From Buddleja alternifolia (lineage: Eukaryota; Streptophyta; Magnoliopsida; Lamiales; Scrophulariaceae), in contig CM033396.1 in the NCBI GenBank assembly GCA_019426215.1, positions 30,919,154 through 30,983,153 on the forward strand: DNA of 64,000 nucleotides, in the 5' to 3' direction. Positions within the stretch are counted from its first letter, which is position 1. Every line of letters begins with the position of its first letter. The notes beneath the pieces are model-generated. The model searched no databases. It was given only the letters and a program-made list of their open reading frames with translations, and was not told the DNA's origin. The position numbers and the translations under genes were made by a program. Positions 44,801-56,345 of this stretch are shown here, one piece after another.

Positions 44801-47800
44801 GTGAGAGAAAGGGGTGAAAGAGTTCATAAAGTTTGTGGTTGAGCATGCATCAGATCCAACTAGGATCACTTGCCCGTGTTTACGTTGTTGTTTTGGAAAG
44901 AGAATTAGTCCACGTGAGTTGGAAGATCATTTGGTGTGTAATGGAATTCATAAAAGCTACACACGTTGGACAAGACACGGTGAAAGCAGTGTCATGTCGG
45001 ATGATTTGGGTGGTACATCATATCCATCACAGGATTTCAATATGAATGATTATGAGCCTGATCGTTTGGAGGAGATGACAAATGTGATTGAGGAGGATTT
45101 GCTAAATTGTCCTAAAATGTTTGTCAATTTGACAAGTGATTCAAAGACACCACTGTATAGTGGTAGTAAATTCACAAGATTGAAAGCAGTTCTGAACCTA
45201 TACAAGTTAAAAGCCAACAATGGGTGGAGTGATAAGAGTTTCACAGACTTACTTGATTTATTAAAAAGCATGCTACCTGAGGATAATGTGTTACCTAATC
45301 GTACTTATGAGGCTAAACGGATGTTAACCTCAATTGGCATGGGATATGAGAGAATACATGTCTGTCTCAATGATTGCGTATTATTTAGAATTGACAATGC
45401 ATCATTGAAGGCCTGTCCGAAATGTGGCGCCTCACGGTACAAGAAGAATGGATCTGTCCCTGTCAAAACCATGTGGTATTTGCCTATAATACCATGATTT
45501 AAGCGCATGTACAGTAGTAAAGAGTTAGCCAAGGACTTGACATGGCATGCTGATAGAAGGCTTGAAGAAAGGATTGAAGATGACAAGATTCGACACCCCT
45601 CAGATTCTCCTCAATGGAAAAAGATTGATAATGATTTCCCTGAATTTGGTGAAGAATCAAGAAACTTGCGCCTTGTATTGGCTACAGATGGCATGAACCC
45701 TCATGGCTTGCAAAGTAGCTCACATAGTACATGGTCGGTGACCCCATCGCGATGCATGAAGCGAGAGCATATAATGATGCCTATACTCATTTCTAGGCCG
45801 AAACAACCTGGAAATGATATAGATGTCTACTTGGCTCCTTTAATTGAGGATTTGAAGGTGTTGTGGGACAACGGTGTTCAAGTATATGACGGGTTCAGAG
45901 AAGAAAATTTTAATCTCAGAGTCATGTTATTTGGAACAATCAATGATTTTCCGGCAAGAGCAAACCTCGAGGGATATGGTGTACATGGCCAATGTGGATG
46001 CCCCATATGTGTCAAGAGTACAGATCAATATCGATTGACACACTCTCAGAAATATGCATTCCAAGGGCATCGGAGATGGCTAAATTGGAACCATCGATAT
46101 CGTCGGTGGAAGAAAGCTTTCAATGGGAATATAGAAGAAGGCCGAGCTCCTAAGTGCTTAACTGGTGAAGAAGCGTTTTAGAATGTAAAAGACTTGGAGG
46201 TTAAATTTGGAAAGACTTTTGCAGGTGGCCTTGCAAAAATTGGGTGGAAAAAAAGGTCAATTTTCTTTAAGTTGTCGTATTGGACGTCTTTACATGTTAG
46301 ACATTTTCTTGATATTATGCATATTGAGAAAAATGTATTTGATAGTGCCATTGGTACACTTCTAAATGTGCCCGGAAAGACAAAAGATGGCATAAAGGCA
46401 CGATTAGACTTGGTTGAAATGAAGATAAGAGGAAAATTGACACCAACAAATAAGGGGAAACATACTTATTTGCCTCCAGCAGCTCACACTCTAGCCAGGA
46501 AAGAAAAAATTGCATTATGTGAGTTTCTTAATGGAGTGAAAGTTCCAGAAGGGTATTCTTCAAACATTAGCAGTCTTGTATCAATAAAGGATTTGAAGCT
46601 AAAACACTTGAAGATTCACGATTGTCATGTAATCATAGATCATTTGCTACCAATTGCTATTCGGGCCATTTTGCCAAAAAAGGTGAGAGACACGATAACT
46701 AGACTGTGTTTCTTCTTCAAAGCAATGTGGAGCAAGGTGTTTGATCCTGAGCAATTTCCTGCACTTCAGAAACAAATTGTCATGAGCTTGAGACGTATTT
46801 TCCACCTGCTTTTTTTGATATAATGACTCACCTACCCATTCACTTAGTTAGAGAGACTCAACTATGTGGACCTGCTTTTATGAGATCTATGTATCCGGCT
46901 GAGCGTTATATGAAGGTATTGAAAGGCTACGTTAAAAATCGTAGTCGACCGGAAGGTTGCATTGTTGAGCGGAACATAGTTGATGAAGCCATTACATTTT
47001 GCACAGAGTATCTGGCAGATTCTAATGTTGAAGAGCTTCCAAAGTCTCATGTTGTGGGATGGGGAACAAAAGGAAAAAGATTAATTGGAAAGAAATTAGT
47101 TAGTGTTCATATTACACAAAGCGATCAGACACACCTATATGTGCTCCACAACACCGATGAGGTTGACCCATATGTTGAAGAGCATAAGAACCAACTTAGG
47201 AGATTCAATCCAATTAAAAATGAGACCTGGATTTCAAGAGAGCATAATAAGAGTTTCATCGATTAGTTCCAAAAGCATTTTGAAGAGAAACAGAAAGAGA
47301 ATCCACAACTTTCGGTTTCAGATAAATTGACACAACTGTCGATGGGTCCGGACACAGACTTGTATTTTGTTATTCAGGTTATCGCATAAATGGTCGCACA
47401 TTCTATACAAAAGACCAAGATAAACGAAGTACAATGCAGAATAGTGGTGTGAGTCTTGTAGCTCAAGCAATGCATATCTCAAGTGCAAAAGATAATAATC
47501 TTATCTATGCCGATTTATCATATTACGGGGTGATTGAACGTATATGGGAGCTTGATTATAGTTGGTTTCGGGTGCCTGTATTTGGGTAAAGGTGGGTTGA
47601 CAATAAACATGGTGTCGATAATAGTGAAATAGGCTTTACTCGAGTAGATCTTCGAAGGGTGGGATACAAAGATGAACCTTTCATTTTAGCATCACAAGCT
47701 AAGCAAGTGTTTTTTGTTACCGATCCTATTGATAAAAGGTGGTCCATTATTTTATCGGCAAACAAAAATACTTGTATTGACGATGATTATGAAGAAAGTG

Positions 47801-48012
47801 AAGATGATGGAGAAAATCCTATCTCATTAGGTGATTCACAATCAATTGATAGTGACGATGACTTGGATATAAGTGATGATGAATTGTATATGCGACAAGA
47901 TCACCAAGAGGGGATATGGATTAATCCCTCAGTTTGTTGGCGTACTAAAAAAAATGGTCGTACCGATGGGAAGCAAAAGACTGCTAAGCCAACGACAAAA
48001 AGAAAACGATGA
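44760..48012 (+). pseudogene. CACTA TNP2-type transposase, disabled
   Basis: Starts MDRSWILADRMSEQ, then a TGA at codon 15; the frame continues as KEFIKFVVEHASDPTRITCP (transposase-associated domain). The TNP2 core includes NDCVLFR, KACPKCGASRYKKN, HPSDSPQWKKIDNDFPEFG, LATDGMNPHGLQ and CGCPICVK. DUF4218-like (PIHLVRETQLCGPAFMRSMY and PAERYMKVLKG) and DUF4216-like (CYSGYRINGRTFYTK, NSGVSLVAQA) segments follow, then an acidic tail ending about 48012. Breaks: TGA near 45495, TAG near 46179, a frameshift near 46780, TAG near 47264, a frameshift near 47370, and TAA near 47587. Such proteins bind the TIRs and cut them; this copy cannot. Confidence 0.88.
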
Positions 48013-48365
48013 AAGGTATTTGAACTTATTTCATAATTTTATGATAGACTTGTTTTTTGATCAATATTTATACTTAGTTGCTAGAAAATTTATATTCTTG
48101 AGATTTACCTATTTTTTTGTGGAAAATTTAAGGGGAATAGGGGTTTGATTGAATTTAAGGTTAATTTGATTAGCTGGGGGTTAATTACGTTTAATTGGGG
48201 GATTAAATTTTGTTTCTTTTGTGGTTTAGGATAATTACGTTCTAGAATAATGAATATGAACCTAACTTCTGTATTTATTACTTCTATTTTAAAATTATTA
48301 TTCCCAAATGAATCTGCCAAATTTATATGAATCTAACTTCTGTATTTTTTTACTTTTGTAGGTCG

Positions 48366-49684
48366 ATGGCTTCAGATCCTGCTGGTAGTTTTCCCGAGGA
48401 TGATGTATATGGATCAGACAGCCGTCATGAGGCGGAGTTACAGAGAGGTGTCACGGCTATGAAAAAAGTTATCAATGCCAGAAGTAAAGGCATAAGGCTA
48501 CCTGTCGGCTGGAATGACAGAGGTCAGGCAGTTAACCCAAACAAATCAATATTTGTTGGTTATATAGGTGTGCATGCTCGACAGAAGGTGTCGATTACCA
48601 TGAGTGATTGGCGAAAAGTCCCGTCACCAATTAAAAAAAACATTTGGGATGAAATGAAGGTAATTTGGATATTATCATACTTGTAAGTGTTAATGTATTA
48701 TCATATTCTCTAAATTATAATTTTATATATACTTTGTTGTTTGTTTTTTGTAGTTAGCATTTGATATTGACGAAAGTAGACAAAAGTACGTACTAAGAGA
48801 AGCTGGGAAGCTAGCACGTAACTTTAGGAGCTACTTGAGTAGAAAGTGGGTGCGAGATGATGTTGGAAACATTAATGACAACCCACCCCCACAATATGAG
48901 ATATCTCAAGCCGATTGGACGGCATTTTTAGCTGTTCGCTTAGATGAACGTTTTCAGGTAGCTAGTCATTTTAATTTACGATTTCATTTTTTGGTTATTG
49001 CGTTTATATTTAGCTAATAATTTGATAATGTAATAAACAGAAACTAAGTAGGGAAAATCAGGAAAGAGCAAAGGAACCTGAATATCCTTACCGAAAAGCG
49101 AGTCTTGGACATGCTCTTGTGGAGCAAATGGAGGTATGTAGTTCATTTAGCAGTGAATCCTTTCAATTTTTTTAATAAAAATTCTATGTTAATACATATA
49201 TATTTTTTAATGAAAATATAGATGAATAGAAGAAGGGATGCGGGATCCGATTGCACAGAGGTGACACGAGCACTCGTGTGCAGACCTTCAACTAGATGGA
49301 CTCCCTCATGACCTAGTATTTATGGAAAAGTACACGAAGATGATGTCTATTAGTGCCCAGATCACTATAGACATCGAGGAACCCATTATGAATTTTGCAT
49401 TTCTAGAGTATATTAGAAAGGAGGAGATCTGTCACCTTCTGCGTCAAAAAGAGATAGGAGTCTCTATCATTACGGCGTACAAAAAGTAAGTTTTTTAATT
49501 ATTTTATTACATCTGAACTACGATTATTTTTGTTACTCGAAATTCATTTTTTATGCTCAATTTAGGTGTTTGTAGGATAACTACGTAATCCCCAAAGGAA
49601 AAGAAGCAAGTTTCGGGTTCCTTAACCCACATTCCATATCTGCGGGAACAAGCCCGCAAATTCAACAAGTGCAGTACATAGCAC
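48366..49684 (+). pseudogene. CACTA Transposase_24 / Ulp1-like gene, truncated by insertion
   Basis: Exon 1 (48366-48659) contains GWNDRGQAVNPNKSIFVGYI and RKVPSPIKKNIWDEMK. Exon 2 (48754-48957) contains LAFDIDESRQKYVLREAGKL and QADWTAFLAVRLDERFQ. Exon 3 (49041-49133) contains KLSRENQERAKEPEYPYRKA. All junctions are GT-AG and in phase, matching plant Transposase_24 proteins. Exon 4 begins at 49222. A frame change within it leads into LEYIRKEEICHLLRQKEIGV and, after another intron, GKEASFGFLNPHSISAG, resembling the N-terminal side of the Ulp1-like peptidase region of CACTA elements. The gene stops abruptly at 49684, where an Athila-like LTR was inserted. Confidence 0.8.
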
Positions 49685-51381
49685 TGCCACGAAAAATCCT
49701 TACGTGTATTAAACAGCAAGTGGACTGGTCGTGTGTAGTAATAAAGTGGACAATAAAGTCCGGGTTGTCGAACCTCAAGGACTTGTATTTTAGTTTATGA
49801 TTTTAAAGCAATTGAAGAACTTAAACTAAAACAAGAATTAACTAAAATATTATGGAAGTAAGATATAAGAAACAAGATGTCGAAATCAAGATAGCTGTGG
49901 AAGAGAGCAACTAAGACACATGTGTTGGCATAAATTAATCAATTTTCATTACAAACATGTTCTCATATTATTAGACTAATGTTGCTTTGGTGGAAAAAAC
50001 CTTAAATAATTACTACCCGATGTCTCGGCTGTAATAATCCTATGATTAATTGATGGTTCTCTAGATATGTCTATCCGAGAATCTAACCAACAATCATGCA
50101 TTCAAGTTCTAGAATTTCCCCGGATTAATCCGGCTAATTGCACCCGGGAATCTCTACCTATCTCTAGGGGCAATTCCCTATTTTTTACGGATTATGTGAT
50201 GATCATCTTTGCACCTTAAATTACCTTCTCTCGAACGAATAATTTAAGCAATAAATCATGCATATGGTAGCTAAGCATATGATGCATTCAAACAAGATCA
50301 AGACACAAAGCAACAATAGAATTAATATGAAAAACACAATTTATATCTCAATTATCATAATTAAGCCTCAACATGGCCTTAATTCGAAGAATCTATTTCA
50401 TCATAAAAGATAGGAACTTAAATTAAGATTCATATTCATAGACAAAAACAAATCTAAATCTAAGAAACTCCCTCGTATTTTTGATGGTTGAACTTCGATC
50501 TTCATCTCTTCCATGCTTCTTGATTTCTTCACCTTCAAAGGTTCTTGATAATCTTTATAACTAATCTAAGGATGATGAAGATGATGATAGGATGTGTTTA
50601 GGCTCCCCCAATGGGGAATGTGTTTTCAAGTCTGTTTGTAGGATGGCCTCCAATCCTCCTTTTATAGCCAAAAGAATTCACCAACCAAGAACATGTGCTT
50701 CCATTCTCTTTTATTTCCAGCTACCATTCTCTTGCTTTCCATCTACCAAGAATGTGAACTACCATTCTCTTGTTTTCCACCTACCATTCTCTTACTTTCC
50801 TCCTACCAAGAATGTGAACTACCATTTTCTTGTTTTCTACCTACCATTCTCTTACTTTCCTCCTCCCAAGAATGTGAACTACCATTCTCTTGTTTTCCAC
50901 CTACTAAGAATGGGAGCTGCCACTTTCGTATTTTCCAGCGCAGGGATAGTGTTTTATTCATAAATTTCTCCACAAACCTCCGAATTGGATGATTCAAGTC
51001 CCCATGTAAAGATAAGACATAGATCTAAAACTTTGTAGAAGGACACGTCATCAAATTCGGTCTCTAAATTTATCCAAATGGCGTTCCAACGTGGAGATTG
51101 TTTCTGATTTGGCACCCAGGTGTGCGGAAATGGTACTAAAACATGATCTTGACTAACTCCAACTTATTTCTTGCTTGTTTGGTCGTGGAGGTGTGAAGCA
51201 TCTTGGCCTAAACTTGTTTTATACGTCGTTTTTCAGCCCGTTCTTCAATTGTATCCATTTAAGGTCTGAAATCACTTAATGCACGAATTAAATGCACATT
51301 TGGAAAGAATCAAGCGATAAATGAACCTAAAACATAAACGTAAAGGGGCTTAAAAACACGTAAAAACGACTCCTATCAACT
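49685..51381 (-). repeat. 3' LTR of the deleted Athila-like element
   Basis: Left edge tgccacgaaaaatccttacg matches tgacacgaaaaatccttacg at 54187. The right edge near tcctatcaact abuts the inverse of the ggggg polypurine tract. Contains an internal three-unit 60-bp tandem array (50745-50900). Insertion into the CACTA gene is at 49684/49685; the left flank is agcac. Confidence 0.8.
50745..50900. repeat. 60-bp tandem repeat inside the LTR
   Basis: aagaatgtgaactaccatt starts at 50749, 50809 and 50869, an exact 60-bp period with few substitutions. The ORFs on both strands across it are repeat artefacts. Confidence 0.88.
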
Positions 51382-53040
51382 CCCCCAAACTTATCAATTG
51401 CTCGACCTCGAGCAATAAAAGGTCTAGGGTACGAAAAATATCATCAAGCAAAAGGAGAAAACAAAAACAACTAACGAACTCACTTTCGTGGAGTAAACGA
51501 TTGCACTTAGCATGTGCAACAAGCCTTTAAACCTTTGAGTTACCTCAAAGGACGAGTTATAGTCTCGTGAGGGTTTGCAAACGATATACCCACAAAATCT
51601 AACAAACTTTCAATCCCAACCAAATGAATACATCTCAACATAATTAACAAGAATAAATGGCACAAAATCATCTTTTTACAACTCACAAATATATATACAT
51701 ATCAACTACTTTTGCTCATGTGACACCAATACTGGAAAAGACTCCATAGGGTGTAGTGAAAATAAATCTAAGGTATTATAGTCGAGAGGCATCCTTACCA
51801 AATTTTGGACATTAATCCCATATCTATCAACTTTATGATCAAACACAAAGCATAAGAATCATAGAAAATATCATAGCCATTTAAATTTCATTATCTCAAA
51901 CATTCAAACTTTCAATTCATATGAAACTTTTCAATTAACTTCATTAAGGCTAGATCATGTGCAATGTTTTATTCCATTAGGCTTTCTATGGCACCCATAT
52001 AACAAGTTTTAGATCAATGACTCCCAAACTAGATAGTTTTGGGGCATTAAGTGTAAAGACACTCCTAAGGATTTAATCACTCGAGTGTCAAAGGCCACGA
52101 AATAAAACTAGATCTTTTAAACAATTCACTCATTTTTGGCTTGTGCAAAGCTCAAATTAGCACAATAGTACAGTATGTAGGCATGAAACTTTTCACCTCC
52201 AATACATATTAGCCTGACCACTTGTGTTCATACCAAACTTCAACCTTTTTAATTCATTGTTTAGCATAAAAAAATTACTACTCAACTTATAACCTTATGA
52301 AAAATCTAAGTTAATTTTTCCGGGAAAAACTCCTTAAGTGTCTCAAGATGGTTATCCTCTCAACTCCTCTACCCTCGATTTATTGTGCAATGTGAATCAT
52401 CTAAGAAATCAATCCTAGTTTAGGATCTCCACGAGCAATTTCAAAGATATATATGTTCCATTAAATTCAAATTATTTCAAGAAATCATGCCATTTTTTAA
52501 AATTAATCAATTTAAATGCATCAATTGGAAGGACTAAAAAAAAAAAACCATGCTTGATTTTCTCAACATAAACACATATAAACATGATAGCATACAAAAT
52601 CCCCCAAACTTGAGCTAAACGAGGTACACATGACATGACAAAAATAGCAAACACTTGGTGATCAATCATATGAATGTATTAAAACAACAAGTGCTACCCA
52701 CATATACCCCCAAACTTAAACTCAACATTGTCCCCAATGTTGTCTCACATAAACGCATGCAAAAGGTATAAGAGTACTTACAATCAAGGATTATTGAAAA
52801 ACAATCGTTCATCACAAATATGTTCCAAATCAAACTCATCTCATCAAAATAGGCCTCTCAAAACAACGGGAAATTGCTACTAACATGTTCAACATACTTA
52901 TCAAACAAACCATGAAGCATATTAAAACACATGCCAAAAGTGCATGCTTAGACAAAACAAATAAAACGAAAAGCAAAAACATAAAAATAAAGCAAAAAAA
53001 AAAAAAACAAAAGAAAACTCACAAAGTTTGGGTTGCCTCC
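51382..53040 (-). other. 3' non-coding region of the deleted Athila-like element
   Basis: The reverse complement parallels 61700-63366 of the plus-strand element, for example the block around 52020-52110 versus 62640-62740 (cactcgagtgattaaatcctt words). No ORF is conserved between the two copies, so it is a long non-coding region typical of this family. Confidence 0.75.
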
Positions 53041-53091
53041 CAAGAAGCGCTCTTTTAAAGTCACTAGCTTGACTTTATGTAAGAGATTGGC

Positions 53092-53661
53092 TCAAGGCGG
53101 TTTATGTATGAATGCCTTATTCGTTCTCCAATCCACTATTGGGTATCGCTTCAACCTTTTGCCCTTTGTAGTGAAGATTGACCAATTATTTGTGCTACAT
53201 AACCTAGGGTTAGACCAAACAATCATCCACTCACGAGTTTTTTTATGGTCCCTCAATACCTCTATTACCTTTTCTTCCTCATGCTCCGGATGGTGGTGCA
53301 GATTTTTCTCCAAGCTAGAGATAATGTCTCGTTTTTCTTCACCAATCACCTTGACATGTTTCAGCTCCATCATGTATGGATGTTGAAGATTATTGGCTCG
53401 TTTTTCATGAAAGTGCTCAACACTAAAAGGATCAAAAACATCAATGTGTAAAGACAAATCAAAATCAATTAGATGCTCAAAAACCTCATAGTTATCGAAA
53501 TTAACCATGTCATCTCCTACATTCAATAACAACTTACCATCATCGGCATCAAATACCGATTTACCTGTGGCTAGGGAAGAAAGTAAAGAAATGTCAACAC
53601 CCTCAAAAAGGATAGGATTCGAATGCTCATCGTTGGAGGAATCTGCTTTCGAATTTTCCAA
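53092..53661 (-). CDS. Protease-tail ORF of the deleted Athila-like element
   Basis: A 189-aa open frame. Residues about 25-85 (LATGKSVFDADDGKLLLNVG, LHIDVFDPF) align with the end of the protease region of the intact pol ([29 protein letters not shown]). The DSGA active site is absent. The C-terminal ~100 residues do not resemble RT or integrase and I do not recognise them. It is a leftover frame of a non-autonomous element, and it is unclear whether it is translated. Confidence 0.6.
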   Translation of the reverse strand: MENSKADSSNDEHSNPILFEGVDISLLSSLATGKSVFDADDGKLLLNVGDDMVNFDNYEVFEHLIDFDLSLHIDVFDPFSVEHFHEKRANNLQHPYMMELKHVKVIGEEKRDIISSLEKNLHHHPEHEEEKVIEVLRDHKKTREWMIVWSNPRLCSTNNWSIFTTKGKRLKRYPIVDWRTNKAFIHKPP

Positions 53662-53690
53662 CTCATTTCATTCAACGTCACGGTGTTGAA

Positions 53691-54050
53691 TTACTCCTTT
53701 TGATCTATCTCAGTGGTACCAAGCAATGCCCATGGTACTTTCTCAGATATGTCGCTCGTTAGTTGCTTGAGTTGATGATTCATCTCCTTCATTTCCCGCT
53801 GTGCGTCCTTCATCATAAAGTGGAGCTCTCCAATGGTGTTATCAAGTTGTTCCTCCGGAGTAGGAATTCTTTCTTGGTAATGTTGTGGAAAGAACCCTTG
53901 TGCATAACTCGCTTCAATGACGCTTTGCAGCCATAATTGATTCTCCGGTAGTATCCTATCAGGAAAATTGCTATCCTTTGCGAATTGAATGACGCTTTGC
54001 AGCCATAATTGATTCTCCGAAAGGGTCATATCTGGAAAATTTCTAGCCAT
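53691..54050 (-). CDS. Gag remnant ORF of the deleted Athila-like element
   Basis: A 119-aa frame. NFPDMTLSENQLWLQSVI is followed by a second copy, NFPDRILPENQLWLQSVI, so a short block was duplicated. Both correspond to [18 protein letters not shown] at the start of the intact gag. The second half (EEQLDNTIGELHFMMKDAQR) corresponds to the C-terminal coiled segment of intact gag ([20 protein letters not shown]). The central retrotransposon-gag domain between them is missing. Confidence 0.72.
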   Translation of the reverse strand: MARNFPDMTLSENQLWLQSVIQFAKDSNFPDRILPENQLWLQSVIEASYAQGFFPQHYQERIPTPEEQLDNTIGELHFMMKDAQREMKEMNHQLKQLTSDISEKVPWALLGTTEIDQKE

Positions 54051-54162
54051 TGCGAGCTAAGAGTGTAAGAAAAAAATAAAAATAATAATAATACAAAAAT
54101 TTAATAAAAATAAAATAAATACTTAAAACTTGCAATAAAATCAAAAACTAAAATTAAACAAG

Positions 54163-54180
54163 TCCCCGGCAACGGCGCCA
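54163..54180 (-). promoter_or_regulatory. Primer binding site of the deleted Athila-like element
   Basis: Minus strand TGGCGCCGTTGCCGGGGA, identical to the site at 56193-56210 in the intact element and typical of the Athila/Tat group. I did not check which tRNA it matches. Confidence 0.88.
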
Positions 54181-54267
54181 AAAACTTGACACGAAAAATC
54201 CTTACGTGTATTAAACAGCAAGTGGACTGGTCGTGTGTAGTAATAAAGTGGACCATAAAGTCCGGGT

Positions 54268-56186
54268 TGTTGATAAGAGGTGTTTTTAAGACCATAATTC
54301 TTATGATTTGGATTCACTTATTGCTTAAATCATGTCACATTTGCATTTAATAGGTGTGTTAAGTGAATACAGTTAATAAATGAGAATACATGAAGAAAAG
54401 GGAAGAAAAACGATGTACAAAACAAGTTCAAGCATGTTTTTCAACACCTAGGCGGTTTATGCATCTCCTACCACATTCGAGCGATAATTCCGTACATTTC
54501 GAGACCGACTTAGACAAAGTTTCCTTCTACAAAGTTTTAGATGAATGTCTTAGCTTCAAATGGGAACTTGAAACATCCAAATCGGAGGTCTATAGAGATA
54601 ATTGTGAAGGAAATACGATTTCTGCGCCGAACAGAGAAGTACATGTGCCAGGATACGCCCCAGCGCCCTCCTAGTCATGCCTAGGCATGGATAGTCCGAA
54701 TGTTACTCCTTTTCAGCCTAAATTCCAGCATTATATGATGGGTAAGAATCACTTTTGGCCATAATTCAGCACATGTGTTGAGGGGTTGTCATAAGTGTGT
54801 TTCTTGGTAGATTTACTTTATGGGCGCCAAATCAGAAACAACCTCCATGTTGAAACGTAATTTAGGTATACTTAGAGACCGAATTGGACAAAATGTCCTT
54901 CTGGAAAGTTGTAGATCTATGTTTTATATGAACATGGGGACTTGAATCATCCAATTTGGAGATCTGTGGAGAAGTTTATGAGAAAAATACTAAGACTGCG
55001 CTGGAAAGCAAGAAAATGGCAGCATGCATGTGTTTTGTTGAAGTTTTCACATGGTTATGCTTGGTGGAATTCTTAATGGCCGAAAGTTCAACATTTTTTA
55101 GCTGGTTGGAATCTTAAAAGCCAAACTTTAAGCATCACCTTAGGTGTAATTCTCATTGGGGAACTTTAATGGGAATTCTTAATGCATACTTTAGTGGAAT
55201 TTTTGGCTATAAAAGGAGGGGGAACCCATACTCTTCATCATTCACTATTAATTTCAGATTCTTAGAGGAGAGGGGGGCAGCCCCTAATCTGATTTCTCCA
55301 CCATTCTTTATCACTCTTGGAGGGGAAAACTAGAGGAAGGAAAAGAGCTTGGGGATTGAAGGCTCAACTTCAAGATCCATCATTATTCACTTTTGAGGGA
55401 GTTTTTATAGCTTTTCATTTCAATTATGTCTATGAACATGTGTATTAATTCATTTATGTTTTTCATATTATCCATTATGAACTAAATTCATAAGACTAGG
55501 GCCATGTAAGGCCAAATTGTGATATATGCTTATAATAGATGATTGTTGAGGTTGGTCTTATATTGTTATGTGATGTGAATTTGTGTTTTTGCCTATCTTG
55601 CATATACTTGATCACTATATGTTAGAATCTTATGCCTAGGTTAATATTTCGGGAGAAAATTGACTTAGGGTGCAAGAAATTCACATCATGACCCGTAACT
55701 AATGAGGAATTGCCCTAGACATAGGTAAAGATTCCCGGGTGAAGTTGTTCGATTCAAATCGAGTGAACTCTAGTACGTTAATGCATGTTTAGTGGTTAGA
55801 TTTCCGGATAGGAATATTTAGGAAATCACGATCTAAGCATAGGAGTTTATACGCGAGACATCGGTTATTCTCTACCCTCGGAGTTCTCACCATAACAATA
55901 TAAGCGTAATCCTTCAACTAGAATCTTTATAAGTATAATTGATCAATTTGAACCTAGCATGTGCGTTAGTCTCCCTTTATACTTTGTGTAAAATCAATTG
56001 TGTAATCTTGTTCTTATTGTATGCATTTTACCTATAATTTACTTTAATTATATTTGTTCTTTTCTCGTTAAAATCATAAACTAAAATTCAAGTCTCCGTG
56101 GTTCGACAACCCGGACTTTTAGTCCACTTATTACTACACATGACTAGTGCACTTGCTACAATAGCACGTTAGCTTTTAGCGTGTCA
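54268..56186 (+). repeat. 5' LTR of the young Athila element
   Basis: 1919 bp, TGTTGATAAGAGG to AGCGTGTCA. A TATA-like ttggctataaaagg lies near 55205. The 94-aa frame at 54390 is repeated in the other LTR (63499) and is LTR sequence, not a gene. Confidence 0.92.
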
Positions 56187-56192
56187 AGTTTT

Positions 56193-56210
56193 TGGCGCCG
56201 TTGCCGGGGA
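56193..56210 (+). promoter_or_regulatory. Primer binding site of the young Athila element
   Basis: TGGCGCCGTTGCCGGGGA, six bases after the LTR end; the characteristic Athila/Tat site. Confidence 0.9.
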
Positions 56211-56345
56211 CTTGTTCATTTTAGTTTTTGATTTTTCGTTTAAATTTTCATAATTCTTAGTTCTTCGTTTATTTCTAACCTTTCTTTTATTTTATTATTC
56301 TAATTTTGTTTTTTGTGTTTAATTGTTAGGTGTAATTTGTGGTGC

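Larger units (their letters stand above)
42822..49684 (+). mobile_element. Left part of a large CACTA (En/Spm) transposon
   Basis: The left terminus CACTACCACAAAAAAGCCC (42822) follows cta. A subterminal array of direct and inverted gacagcggttcg-type motifs fills 42843-43135. A TNP2-type transposase gene (44760-48012) and a Transposase_24/Ulp1-like gene (48366-49684) follow in the same orientation. The second gene is cut at 49684 by an Athila-like element, so the right end of the CACTA must lie outside the window, beyond that insertion. Confidence 0.88.
49685..54267 (-). mobile_element. Internally deleted Athila-like gypsy element, minus strand
   Basis: 3' LTR at 49685-51381, internal region 51382-54186, PBS at 54163-54180, and the first 81 bases of the 5' LTR at 54187-54267, where a second Athila element interrupts it. 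The internal region keeps a gag remnant (54050-53691), a short protease-tail ORF (53661-53092) and the 3' non-coding region (about 53040-51382). RT, RNase H and integrase are gone. The non-coding parts, PBS and LTR ends match the plus-strand Athila at 54268 onward, so the two belong to one family. Confidence 0.88.

Noticed and set aside
53033..53386. Plus-strand 117-aa ORF over the deleted Athila-like element
   Set aside because: It is antisense to the protease-tail frame, which shows clear similarity to intact Athila pol.
54390..54674. 94-aa ORF in the Athila LTR, identical to one at 63499-63783
   Set aside because: Its duplication is explained by the two LTRs. No family resemblance, and it lies upstream of the TATA-like box.
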